The translations under genes and the position numbers were made by a program. A DNA stretch of 64,000 nt from contig CAMLFH010000013.1 of assembly GCA_946479285.1 (NCBI GenBank), forward strand, positions 34,729 to 98,728, written 5' to 3'. Below are positions 17,101 through 24,405 of this stretch, one piece after another. This DNA comes from an uncultured Flavobacteriales bacterium. Its GTDB lineage: Bacteria > Bacteroidota > Bacteroidia > Flavobacteriales > Crocinitomicaceae. Below the pieces are notes generated by a model. That model did not search any database and was not told the origin of the DNA. It was given only the letters and a program-made list of their open reading frames with translations. How positions within the stretch are numbered: the stretch's first letter is position 1; each line of letters opens with the position of its first letter.

Positions 17101-18324
17101 TTGGCATCAGGAATTATCTCCAAAGAAGAAGTGGCAAACTGCGAAGATGAAATTCGTTTCCGTTTCAATTCTAATTCGGTTCAGGCAATCACCAAATCAG
17201 ACATTATGATCCTGGACATGTTGGCTCACAACGACTGGAAACGTCCGATGTATTTTACTTCTCCCGGAAACACGGAAGTTTCTACGGCAATGTATCAAAG
17301 CGGACATTTACGCACCAATGGTATGGCTTGGGAAATTACTCCAATCCTTGCTCAGGGTAAGACTCCGATCAATGAAAAATTGATGTACAAACACATCATG
17401 GAAACTTACCATTTTGGTAAAATGAATGATCCGGATGTATTGACTGATTACTATGCAAGAAGACAAACGGTTCAGTTCAGAACGATGTTTGCGCAGTTGG
17501 CTGAGCATTATGTGCTTGAAGCTGAGCAAATGGAAATGAGCAAAGAACAATACGGTCCGATGCTGAAAAACCTGCGTGCTTCCGGGCAGGCAAGAGTTGC
17601 AGATTCATTGGAAAACACGTTCAAAGGTTCCATGGGACTGACTGTGCAGCAGCTGCGTAAAAAAGCGGCCCAGGTGATTCACAAATCACTGGAAGTAATG
17701 CCGGCAAATATTGTATTGGATTACGGTGAAAAACCTTCTTCGGCAGGACCAATTAAGGATGCAAATGGTTTGGATTACCAGCAATACCAGGATGGGGTTC
17801 TACAGGATTATGTAGGGCTTCTTTACAGGGCCGGTGACAAAGCTGGTGCTGAAAAATTAGGAGCTGAAGTAGCTCGTCAGTTGGAAAGTATCCTGGGTTA
17901 CTTTAAAAACAGCCCGGCAAATTTTGCTGCTTCTAACGAATCAGATTATATTGCTGCAGTGATCAACTATGCAACCATTCACAAATTTGCAGGAGATCCG
18001 CGAATTGCAGGTGAAAACGGTGCATTGGTAAACCGAACCACAAAAGGTTTGAGTGAACTTTACAATGTAGACCTGAAACGCATTTACAGCGAGTTAGAAC
18101 AAATTTCCCTGGCAAACGGCGAAAGCCCAACCAGTGGAAATATTGCTGCGTCAAAATCACGTTTACAAGGAACGATGAATGCTATTGACTTTACTTTTGA
18201 ACTGACAGGAACACAAGTTCCAATGGCTCCACAGCCGGCTCCAACAGGAATGCCTAGCGATGCAATTCTGCCCGAAACATTGCCGAAAGGTGCTGAATCA
18301 GATAGTGAACCGATTGTCGGATAA
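14161..18324 (+). CDS. DUF2723 multi-pass membrane protein (putative glycosyltransferase)
   Basis: The 1387-residue protein opens with the DUF2723 signature (GWFVFLIATIVYFLTLEDTV, LWDCGEYITAANKL, VGHPPGAPLF) and has about a dozen hydrophobic segments in residues 1-720, followed by a large soluble C-terminal region. The family is widespread in Bacteroidota; the human relative TMEM260 has been described as a protein O-mannosyltransferase. The loop after the first helix with D-C-G-E is the expected catalytic-type region of GT-C enzymes. A role in glycosylating exported proteins is therefore plausible but is inference. The ATG lies 24 bases after a TAACTTCG promoter-like element (14129-14136). 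The deacetylase gene follows after 11 bases, so they are probably co-transcribed. Confidence 0.9.
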   Translation: MNYNKLNNLTGWFVFLIATIVYFLTLEDTVSLWDCGEYITAANKLEVGHPPGAPLFMVLGRLFSFFAEPEMVAVWINRLSALSSSFTILFMYWSITMFGKKIMQRKDRDWSRGDQIATIGAGVVGALAYTFSDSFWFSAVEGEVYAMSSLFTAAIFWMILKWDAEMIGIKHGEIKDGRSPMRWMILIWFMFGLAIGVHLLGLLAVPAIAFVMYFNLWEKTTFKGIILTGLISVVVLAFVQEGIIPGSVAVASSFEVAFVNSFGLPFFSGTIFFFLLLIGLFMWAFRYAKKKAKPILNTALWSLAFLLIGYGSFAVIVIRSNANTPLDENDPENLVTLHAYLKREQYGSWPILNGNHWNSKLASQDQYQDGSPFYVRRFVVQNDETGLDAKAFVNEQEAIEWSKANGRNYSVKEKYFSSNESVRIGSKQVYEPSQTTFLPRMYYTSNNPNDPKIVAYKNWSGYDATDATESDEIGTDGLRLPRFGENMEYMFSYQMNWMYWRYFMWNFSGRQNDFQGHGDQMRGNWISGFSVIDDARLGNQEHAPYYTLENPAHNNFWMLPLVLGVIGIIFHFYRAPKDAFIVFLTFIFTGFAIVIYLNQKPYEPRERDYAYAASFYAFAFWIGLSVLALYDAYKNFTKEDWGKIMIGFGSLSGLILIFAAAGGFFIFGAWLIIALIALALLGIAFGLRKVLPNNAMAASIFTILLLFVPYIMGEQGWDDHDRSNKSSAHDLAYNYLKSCAKNGIIFSVGDNDTFPLWYLQEVEGVSTDVRVCNTSLFDTDWYTNQMKMKMYDSEPLPITFREDQILQWAGGTDQAFFMSSSQMLAQGIDRETLEKLFRMKLKYSPREFKQAFGNFKNTASSVLSTVKAKDVSFDPRINEIRQIFNNASADSADFALLENMDNGIREIFDGYSNGILEADVKGLETLQQIATSWEDGWSFLPLKDVITFMQDDKNMIKYGTASLRVIPSTGFILPVNKKNALASGIISKEEVANCEDEIRFRFNSNSVQAITKSDIMILDMLAHNDWKRPMYFTSPGNTEVSTAMYQSGHLRTNGMAWEITPILAQGKTPINEKLMYKHIMETYHFGKMNDPDVLTDYYARRQTVQFRTMFAQLAEHYVLEAEQMEMSKEQYGPMLKNLRASGQARVADSLENTFKGSMGLTVQQLRKKAAQVIHKSLEVMPANIVLDYGEKPSSAGPIKDANGLDYQQYQDGVLQDYVGLLYRAGDKAGAEKLGAEVARQLESILGYFKNSPANFAASNESDYIAAVINYATIHKFAGDPRIAGENGALVNRTTKGLSELYNVDLKRIYSELEQISLANGESPTSGNIAASKSRLQGTMNAIDFTFELTGTQVPMAPQPAPTGMPSDAILPETLPKGAESDSEPIVG

Positions 18325-18335
18325 CTAAATTTTAA

Positions 18336-18947
18336 ATGAAATTATTTAAACCTCCACACTTAACGAATTGGGTTTTTCCAAGGTTAAGGTGGAGGTTTTC
18401 CATTTCCGAGCCGGTTGTCTTTATCACATTTGATGACGGGCCGAATCCCGAAATCACTCCTTTCGCACTGGATCTGCTGAAGGAATACCATTGGAAAGCA
18501 ACTTTCTTTTGTGTGGGCCAGAACATGCTCAAATACCCGGAACTTTTTCAACGAATCACAGCCGAAGGTCATGCAATTGGAAATCACACCATGAGACATC
18601 TGAATTCCGTGAAAACGGAAAACGAAGTTTATTTAGAATCTTTTCGGGAATTCGAAAAAAGCTATCCGACGAAATTGTTCCGGCCGCCGTATGGCAGGAT
18701 CAAACCAAGCATTGCCAAAGAGATCGGGCGAACGCATCAAATTATTATGTGGTCGTGGTTGTCATACGACTACGACTTGAGTGTCAGCAGTAAACGGATT
18801 CTTTCAGAAGCAAAAAGAATTAAACAAGGAGAAATCCTGGTACTGCATGACAATCCAAAGATCACCGAACGACAAAAAGAACTTTTGCCGCAATTATTCG
18901 AACAAATCCGGGAAATGGGATTTCGGTCGGAGGCTATTTCTGTTTAG
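18336..18947 (+). CDS. Polysaccharide deacetylase family protein (NodB domain)
   Basis: The 203-residue protein has the NodB deacetylase motifs: FITFDDGPNP (D33, D34), GNHTMRH with metal-binding H84 and H88, FRPPYGR and a late LHDN. These enzymes remove N- or O-acetyl groups from polysaccharides with a divalent metal. No signal peptide or membrane anchor is present, unusual for enzymes acting on extracellular polymers, so the substrate may be cytoplasmic or a lipid-linked sugar. It follows the DUF2723 gene by 11 bases, and its 3' end overlaps the convergent DUF2480 gene by 14 bases. Confidence 0.88.
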   Translation: MKLFKPPHLTNWVFPRLRWRFSISEPVVFITFDDGPNPEITPFALDLLKEYHWKATFFCVGQNMLKYPELFQRITAEGHAIGNHTMRHLNSVKTENEVYLESFREFEKSYPTKLFRPPYGRIKPSIAKEIGRTHQIIMWSWLSYDYDLSVSSKRILSEAKRIKQGEILVLHDNPKITERQKELLPQLFEQIREMGFRSEAISV

Positions 18948-19449
18948 GCTTCTTGTAAATGGGAACAGTAGAACACGGTTCACCATACATAATGCTGGAA
19001 CAAACAGGCTGCACCTTCACCAAAAACTGCGACATCGCCGCTTCCGGATTTGGAATATCAGAACATCCTTTCACTATCAGTTTTCCGTCATTGAATTGAG
19101 ACACATCCAATTGATCAATTTGTAATTCCAAGGCTTTTTGTCGGGCATGGGCCAAAGTCCCGATGGTAACCGAGTGCGCAATACCAACTAATTTTGAACT
19201 TACCAGCATGAAAGCCCAGGAAGGCAGAATCGCTTCCGCCGAACAGTATAAATAAACGTGCTTATTCTGAAATTGGTTCCAGTCAAAGTTCTTCACGTAA
19301 TCGCGAAAGTCTTTTTCCTTCAAAACCAGTCCCTGCCACAAAGAAGGTTCAAAATCAAAACCTGCAAAGTCCCCGTTTTTCGGACAGTACTCAGCCAAAT
19401 CAACTGCAATCAGTCCGCTTTGTGCTACTTTATTTACTATTTCAGACAT
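18934..19449 (-). CDS. DUF2480 family protein
   Basis: The 171-residue protein contains the DUF2480 pattern: GLIAVDLAEYCP, FDFEPSLWQGLVLKEKDFR, HVYLYCSAEAILPSWAFMLV and KGCSDIPNPEAAMSQFLVKV, ending in a Cys-containing YGEPCSTVPIYK. The family occurs in Bacteroidota and has no known biochemical role. It is cytoplasmic by sequence. The start ATG at 19449 lies four bases after a TAATTTTG promoter element, predicting a leaderless mRNA. Its 3' end overlaps the deacetylase gene on the other strand by 14 bases. Confidence 0.85.
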   Translation of the reverse strand: MSEIVNKVAQSGLIAVDLAEYCPKNGDFAGFDFEPSLWQGLVLKEKDFRDYVKNFDWNQFQNKHVYLYCSAEAILPSWAFMLVSSKLVGIAHSVTIGTLAHARQKALELQIDQLDVSQFNDGKLIVKGCSDIPNPEAAMSQFLVKVQPVCSSIMYGEPCSTVPIYKKPKQK

Positions 19450-19453
19450 AACA

Positions 19454-19461
19454 CAAAATTA
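19454..19461 (-). promoter_or_regulatory. -7 element TAATTTTG, N4 from the DUF2480 ATG
   Basis: The minus strand reads TAATTTTG, TGTT, ATG. The consensus match and four-base spacing are the same as at four other genes here. Confidence 0.55.
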
Positions 19462-19654
19462 CGGAAATATCTCCCGCAGATGGCGCAGCTGACCCAGATT
19501 TGTACGATTCCAGATCTCCACCTGCGGTGAGCTCTTCATATTTCCCGCTAGTACAACTGTTAAACTTCAGATGCCGAAGATTCATTTTAACAAAAATTAG
19601 TGAAACAGGTCTTTCGTTTTGGCTTACTTTTACGCCCACACATACATTCAAACC

Positions 19655-20179
19655 ATGAAACACTCGATTTTTTTAGGACTTGCAACCGTGTTGGTACTGG
19701 GTTCCTGTTCTTCCACTCCGGAAAAGAAAATTATCTCTGTTGAAAAGAAAGTAGTCATTAAAAAATTAGACCCGGTTCACGCAGATCGTAAACTGGCAAT
19801 CGAGGTTTCAGGAATGAGTTGTGAACACGCTTGTGGTGGTTCAATCCGAATGGCATTGAAAGAAACAGGTGCAGTTGATCGGGTTTCTTACGATTTTGAA
19901 GACGGAAGAAAGACTAACACTGCTTACATCACTTTTGACAAATCAAAAATTTCTGCTGACAAAATTGCTTCGATCATTGAAACATTGAATGACAAACAAT
20001 TCACTACCGGGAAATCGAGTTCTACGGATATTGAAGGAGATACCAAATCAAGCAGTCCTTCAACCACGAAAACAACAACGGTAACAGAAACAAAAACTAC
20101 CGGCATTGACGTAGAAGTTTCCGAAACAAATTGGGAAATGCCGAATATCTTCCGTTTTTTTTCGCATTTGCTCGATTAA
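19655..20179 (+). CDS. Lipoprotein with heavy-metal-associated (HMA) domain
   Basis: The 174-residue product has a lipoprotein signal with lipobox LGSC (Cys18) and an HMA ferredoxin-like domain at about residues 46-118 (LAIEVSGMSCEHACGG). The metal site has cysteines at 56 and 60, a CxxxC spacing instead of the usual CxxC of copper chaperones. A Ser/Thr-rich tail follows. It probably binds a soft metal ion such as copper at the periplasmic side of a membrane. The ATG at 19655 is chosen because it opens the signal peptide; a longer frame from 19619 would place extra residues before it. A TACTTTTA element (19625-19632) is a weak promoter candidate. Confidence 0.83.
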   Translation: MKHSIFLGLATVLVLGSCSSTPEKKIISVEKKVVIKKLDPVHADRKLAIEVSGMSCEHACGGSIRMALKETGAVDRVSYDFEDGRKTNTAYITFDKSKISADKIASIIETLNDKQFTTGKSSSTDIEGDTKSSSPSTTKTTTVTETKTTGIDVEVSETNWEMPNIFRFFSHLLD

Positions 20180-20195
20180 AAACAAAGCGGATTTG

Positions 20196-20203
20196 TAGTT
20201 TTG
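20196..20203 (+). promoter_or_regulatory. -7 element TAGTTTTG, N4 from the esterase ATG
   Basis: TAGTTTTG is followed by CAGC and the ATG at 20208. It is one of the recurrent TAnnTTTG-N4-start arrangements. Confidence 0.55.
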
Positions 20204-20207
20204 CAGC

Positions 20208-20969
20208 ATGAAATTGCAGCATCGCATTATCGGGGAAGGAAAACCATTGATCATCCTTCACGGACTTTTTGGTTCTTCAGACAATTGGCAGACCCACGCC
20301 AAACGCTTATCGGAATATTTCCAGGTTATTCTGGTCGACCAACGAAATCACGGTCACACAGACTGGAGCAACGAATTCGATTACGACTTACTTGCAGCAG
20401 ATCTTCATGAACTGATCACAGACCTTGGATTGGAAAAAGTCAATCTATTGGGTCATTCCATGGGTGGAAAAACCGTCATGCGTTATGCGCAGCTTTATCC
20501 CGACACGATTGAGAAAATGATCGTTGTTGACATGGGAATCCGGGGTTATCCGCCGCATCACCAGCAAATTTTAGCCGGAATTACCGCTTTAAATGCCACT
20601 GCAATGGATTCCCGTTCGGCTGCAGAAGAAATTCTACTTCCTTTTGTGCCCGAAAACGGAACCCGTCTTTTCCTGATGAAAAACCTGTATTGGATTGAAA
20701 AAGGGAAATTGGCCTGGCGCATGAACGTAGAAGTATTGGAAAGAGAAATGCCCAATATACTGAAAGCAATACCGGAACAGGAAGTCATGGTGCAAACCCT
20801 GTTCATTCGCGGCGGGCTTTCAAATTACATCGTTGATGCAGATATTTCCGACATTGAAAATCAATTCCCGGATTCTTCATTTATAACGATTGAAGACGCC
20901 GGACATTGGGTACATGCGGAAAAACCGGAGGAATTTATGAATGCGGTTTTGGAATTTTTGCTGCGGTAA
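20208..20969 (+). CDS. Alpha/beta-fold hydrolase, YbfF-like esterase
   Basis: The 253-residue protein resembles the YbfF esterase group: PLIILHGLFGSSDNW near residues 13-27, LVDQRNHGHTDW, nucleophile elbow LGHSMGGKT with Ser84, and a late catalytic His in EDAGHWVHAEKPEEF. YbfF-type enzymes hydrolyse acyl esters, including acyl-CoA in some reports; the natural substrate is not clear. It is cytoplasmic and monocistronic. The start is fixed by the N-terminal beta strand and by a promoter element four bases upstream. The RAYT gene converges on it from the other side. Confidence 0.9.
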   Translation: MKLQHRIIGEGKPLIILHGLFGSSDNWQTHAKRLSEYFQVILVDQRNHGHTDWSNEFDYDLLAADLHELITDLGLEKVNLLGHSMGGKTVMRYAQLYPDTIEKMIVVDMGIRGYPPHHQQILAGITALNATAMDSRSAAEEILLPFVPENGTRLFLMKNLYWIEKGKLAWRMNVEVLEREMPNILKAIPEQEVMVQTLFIRGGLSNYIVDADISDIENQFPDSSFITIEDAGHWVHAEKPEEFMNAVLEFLLR

Positions 20970-20989
20970 ATGTATTTTGATTGATCGAT

Positions 20990-21523
20990 TTATGTAGGCA
21001 CGCGACGCATCGCGTGCCTACGAGGATTATCCAAAATATATCGTTGAACATTTGCAAATTGTTCCGGTGATTTGATGATCACATCATAATAACGGGGCTG
21101 CCAACAAAAAGGTAAATCAGCCTTTTTACACCTTGTCGTAACTGCCGATTTAAATCCTCGGACAATTGATCCCAAATTATTTGATTGTGGTTTGAATTCA
21201 TTGTTTTTAAAACTCCCGGATTCATTTACAAAGGAATCTTTCCCATTGAACTGGTTTACCCCTATCGTGATCAACGCATGAAAATGATCAGGCATTATAA
21301 CAAATTCATGCAGCTCTACTTTCATCTTCGGCCTTAATCCTGCCGTTTTCAACCATTCTTCAGAAAGAATTTCACCAATTTTGGTTAACTGAACTTTACC
21401 ATTCTGAACCTTACCGAAATAAGGAATTTTGTCTTTCGTACAAATTGTAAGGAAGTAAGTCCCAGTATCAGAATAATCCCACCATTTCGCTCTTACAGAA
21501 CCATTTATATGTTTCACCCCCAT
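20990..21523 (-). CDS. REP-associated tyrosine transposase (RAYT, IS200-like Y1 fold)
   Basis: The 177-residue protein has the RAYT hallmarks: WWDYSDTGTYFLTICT near the N terminus, the HUH motif MPDHFHALI (H80, H82), the basic segment GSIVRGFKS, WQPRYYDVII, and catalytic tyrosine Y162 in RYILDNP. RAYTs are single-copy domesticated-looking relatives of IS200/IS605 transposases that are linked to REP palindromes and can process them as single-stranded DNA. Here the last nine codons before the stop lie inside a 28-bp palindrome (20994-21021), so enzyme and palindrome are physically fused. No second palindrome is seen at the 5' end. Confidence 0.92.
   Translation of the reverse strand: MGVKHINGSVRAKWWDYSDTGTYFLTICTKDKIPYFGKVQNGKVQLTKIGEILSEEWLKTAGLRPKMKVELHEFVIMPDHFHALITIGVNQFNGKDSFVNESGSFKNNEFKPQSNNLGSIVRGFKSAVTTRCKKADLPFCWQPRYYDVIIKSPEQFANVQRYILDNPRRHAMRRVPT
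20994..21021. repeat. REP-like palindrome at the RAYT 3' end
   Basis: GTAGGCACGCGA (20994-21005), a CGCA loop, then TCGCGTGCCTAC (21010-21021) form a perfect 12-bp stem. The outline GTAGG-NN-CGCGA...TCGCG-NN-CCTAC is shared with the palindromes at 24355 and 58011. Confidence 0.9.
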
Positions 21524-21584
21524 TTGTGCTTTCTTATTTAATTTAAGAAAAAACAGGATTTAAAAAAAGAAATATTGAAGTGAT

Positions 21585-21670
21585 TTAATTCAATTTAATT
21601 TCAAACGGCATCGTAAAAACTGTTTTTACCGCTCTACCATCATTCATTGCGGGTTTCCAATGTGGTATTT
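21585..21670 (-). pseudogene. C-terminal fragment of a TonB-C-domain gene
   Basis: The minus strand encodes IPHWKPAMNDGRAVKTVF then TMPFEIKLN and a stop, which matches the end of the neighbouring TonB-like proteins (for example MPHWIPARLNGKAV). There is no start, signal peptide or upstream domain in frame, so this is a gene remnant. Confidence 0.8.
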
Positions 21671-21671
21671 G

Positions 21672-22000
21672 TTAGTCCAAATGAATGTAAATCGGCAAGT
21701 TGTACCAGGAATTCACCGCTTCTCCATCAGCAATTTCAAATCTTTGATCAACGGATCGATTTTCAAAAACAATTCTTTTGCAGGAAGTTCTGCCTGGATT
21801 GCTAAATAGTTTCGCTGCATCGCTTCTCCCCGAATGGAATCCAGTTCCTTTTTTTCTTTTTGATAAGCTTCTGATTTCAGCTGCGATTGCAGGTTACGTA
21901 TTTCAAACTCCTTCTTCAGTTCTTTATTCTGCTTTCGTGTTGATTACGTAAAAGCCACTGAAGAGAACCCAAGCAACAGAAGTAATAATGTAATTTTCAT
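21672..22000 (-). pseudogene. Degenerate third copy of the secreted TonB-C-domain gene
   Basis: From the ATG at 22000 the minus strand reads MKITLLLLLLGFSSVAFT, then a TAA at codon 19 (21944-21946) exactly where the paralogues have Gln at the signal-peptide end (FGQS); CAA to TAA is the likely change. The frame then continues as a coiled coil (KQNKELKKEFEIRNLQSQ) similar to the paralogues. A large middle part is missing, and after a frame change the sequence ends DGEAVNSWYNLPIYIHLD, a TonB-C terminus. It lies eight bases downstream of the intact paralogue and is clearly decaying. Confidence 0.85.
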
Positions 22001-22008
22001 AGCTGATT

Positions 22009-23142
22009 TTAATCCAGTTCAAATCGTACGATCAAGTGGGCATAAGACTTCACAGCCTTTCCGTTCAAACGGGCAGGAATCCAGTGTGGCATTAATTGGG
22101 CGATTCGTACTACTTCATCATCGCATTCTTTACAACCCGGGAAATTTACTCGCACCTTGATATCAGAAATCTCCCCTTTTTCAGAGACAATGAATTTCAA
22201 GACCACTTTTCCTTCTACTGCAATTTCTTTATACTTATCCGGATAACGCAGGTTCTTGGAAACAAACTCCTTCCGGGCTTCAGGCCCTCCGGGAAAAAGA
22301 GCCACTTCATCTACCTGCTCATAAATTTCCGGTTCAGGCAGAACAGGTTCAGCAACAACTTCATCCAATTTCATGCCTTCGGAATGAATATTTTTTATTG
22401 CTTCTTCACTGGTTTCTGAAACTGATCGTGGAAATGCATCGTAGAATACTTTTTGATATGCTTCAGGAAATCCTTTCGGACCTTTTTCCTTATAATTGAT
22501 CCGGAGTTCATGTAATTTGTCTCTTAATTTCGCGTTTTTTGACTCCAATTCATTATTCACCAACTTGTAAGCCTGCTGCAAAGAATCGATTACGTACAGA
22601 AAAGAAGTCAGTTGCTCACCTTTTCTTTCCATAGTTATCAGGCGCACTTCGTTGGATCTTTCATTATCCTGGTATTCGATGAGTTTCTTGCGGACAATTG
22701 CAATTAATTCCTTCCGTTTAGTATCCTTATCGTGAAAAAAGGAATTAGCCACTTTATCGAATTCTTCTGCCTTCATGGAAAACTTGTCGATTGGAGCTAA
22801 CACTTGCCTGAAATCCGGAAGGCCATCGGTCTTCGTCAAAGGAGCTGCAACTGCATCCGCATCCAGGCCCAAATCCTTCAATTGAGCACATCTCTTAAAA
22901 AAAAGCTCCCCGGAACTTTCAGCAAGTCCGTATTCCACGGATAAACGAAGTGTCTTTTCGGTGAGCAGCCTCCTAATTGAATCGTATTCTTTTTTGGCTT
23001 TCTGGAAAATTGCGTAAGCCGAATCCTGCTTTTGCTGTTCCAGTAATAACTGTGCGCTAAGCTGTTTAATGATTTTTTTGTCCGACTGCCCGAAAACCAG
23101 TGAATTTGCCGTCAGAAATAAAAGGACCAAAACTATTCGCAT
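22009..23142 (-). CDS. Secreted coiled-coil protein with TonB C-terminal domain (copy 1)
   Basis: The 377-residue protein has a cleavable-type signal peptide (MRIVLVLLFLTANSLVFGQ), a long helical coiled-coil region (about 25-230) and a C-terminal TonB-like domain (about 275-377: ALFPGG, VEGKVVLKFIVSEKGEI, CKECD, MPHWIPARLNGKAV). Unlike TonB it lacks the N-terminal membrane anchor that contacts ExbB/ExbD, so it cannot be a standard energy transducer. It may bind peptidoglycan or outer-membrane partners through its TonB-C domain (inference). Its ATG directly follows the TAG stop of the upstream paralogue (23143), so the two are one transcription unit. Confidence 0.85.
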   Translation of the reverse strand: MRIVLVLLFLTANSLVFGQSDKKIIKQLSAQLLLEQQKQDSAYAIFQKAKKEYDSIRRLLTEKTLRLSVEYGLAESSGELFFKRCAQLKDLGLDADAVAAPLTKTDGLPDFRQVLAPIDKFSMKAEEFDKVANSFFHDKDTKRKELIAIVRKKLIEYQDNERSNEVRLITMERKGEQLTSFLYVIDSLQQAYKLVNNELESKNAKLRDKLHELRINYKEKGPKGFPEAYQKVFYDAFPRSVSETSEEAIKNIHSEGMKLDEVVAEPVLPEPEIYEQVDEVALFPGGPEARKEFVSKNLRYPDKYKEIAVEGKVVLKFIVSEKGEISDIKVRVNFPGCKECDDEVVRIAQLMPHWIPARLNGKAVKSYAHLIVRFELD

Positions 23143-24276
23143 CTAATTCAGTTTAAATATAATGGGCAAAATAAAATATGAATTCACTGGTTTTCCACTC
23201 ATCTTACCGGGAATCCAGTTGGGCATTGTTCTCACTAATCGTTTCGCTTCCATATCGCACTCCGGGCAATCTGTAACTCCTTTCTTTATTTTAATGTCTG
23301 AAATAACTCCTTTATCAGAAACTACAAATTGCAGGTAAACTTTCCCGGATATTCCCATTTGCTTCGCAACCGGCGGATAATTTAGGTGAGTGTCCAGGTA
23401 ATTTTTTAACGCGGACATTCCTCCCGGAAATTCAGCGGGCTCATCAACCACTTTGTAAACCTCCGGGTTTTGTTCCGGAACTTCAACCACCTTTGGCACA
23501 ATTTCAGAAGCGAATGGTCCTTCATCTGTATCTCTTGTTACGGCAACTTCTACATCGCCTGGTAAGGGATGAATGTTTGGAAAAACCTTTCTATAACCTT
23601 CCGGAAACCCTTTTGGACCTTTTAAACGGTAATTTTCTTCCAATTCGCCCAATTTATTCTTCAGAATTTGTTCCTGTGAATTTAATTGTACAATGAGTTT
23701 TTCATAAACAGTTATCAAGGAATCTACCCGGGGTAAAAAGGCCTTTAATTGCTCATTGTATATTTCCAACTCTTCTTGTTTTTCTCTATTCGATTTTGTG
23801 TGAAGCTCATATTCATTCAATTTCCCGCTCAGCATACTATTCTGTTCCTTTATTTTGAACATATCCAGGTAAAGCCGGCTGGAAACTTTTTCAAATTTCA
23901 CATCTGTTCGAATGATTTCCCTGATTGGTACAAATGACCGCCTGTAATCCGGAAGGCCCTTTACACCGGAATCTGCCGGGATCAGTGTATTTGGATTAAT
24001 TCCCAACTGTTCCAGTTGACGGGTTAATTCATAAATTTTCAAATACGGATTTCGCGCAAAACTTTCTTTGTCTGATAATAAGACAATCTTGCTGTTTGCA
24101 ATCAGTTTTAGCGAATCAAATTCAAACCTCCTTTTCAGGAAAACAGCCAGAGTAGAATCCTGTTTTTGTTCTTCCAAAGCAAAATCCGCCCGAAGCTTTT
24201 TATTCATTTTTTTCGCGGACTGTCCGAATGTGCCGAAACTGAAAAACAGCAGAAAGATGATTGAAATGGTTTTCAT
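23143..24276 (-). CDS. Secreted coiled-coil protein with TonB C-terminal domain (copy 2)
   Basis: The 377-residue paralogue of the downstream gene has the same layout: signal peptide ending FGQS, coiled coil, then TonB-C (EFPGGMSALKNYL, ISGKVYLQFVVSDKGVI, CPECD, MPNWIPGKMSGKPV). Both carry a CxxC in the domain, as do the two membrane-anchored TonB proteins of this window. It is the first gene of a three-copy tandem array whose last member is a pseudogene. The ATG at 24276 opens the signal peptide. The role is unknown. Confidence 0.85.
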   Translation of the reverse strand: MKTISIIFLLFFSFGTFGQSAKKMNKKLRADFALEEQKQDSTLAVFLKRRFEFDSLKLIANSKIVLLSDKESFARNPYLKIYELTRQLEQLGINPNTLIPADSGVKGLPDYRRSFVPIREIIRTDVKFEKVSSRLYLDMFKIKEQNSMLSGKLNEYELHTKSNREKQEELEIYNEQLKAFLPRVDSLITVYEKLIVQLNSQEQILKNKLGELEENYRLKGPKGFPEGYRKVFPNIHPLPGDVEVAVTRDTDEGPFASEIVPKVVEVPEQNPEVYKVVDEPAEFPGGMSALKNYLDTHLNYPPVAKQMGISGKVYLQFVVSDKGVISDIKIKKGVTDCPECDMEAKRLVRTMPNWIPGKMSGKPVNSYFILPIIFKLN

Positions 24277-24354
24277 TGTATTTAATTACGAATGCCAAAG
24301 TACGAAATTCGAATCGTTCGATCCATTTATTTTGAATCATTGGTTTGTATAAAC

Positions 24355-24386
24355 ATGTAGGGGCGCGATTAATCGCGCCCCTACAT
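24355..24386. repeat. 32-bp perfect palindrome, REP family copy
   Basis: The half-site ATGTAGGGGCGCGATT (24355-24370) is followed by its exact reverse complement (24371-24386). It lies between two minus-strand genes, 20 bases downstream of the paaZ stop. Confidence 0.92.
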
Positions 24387-24405
24387 ATTATCAATTAATT
24401 TTTTA

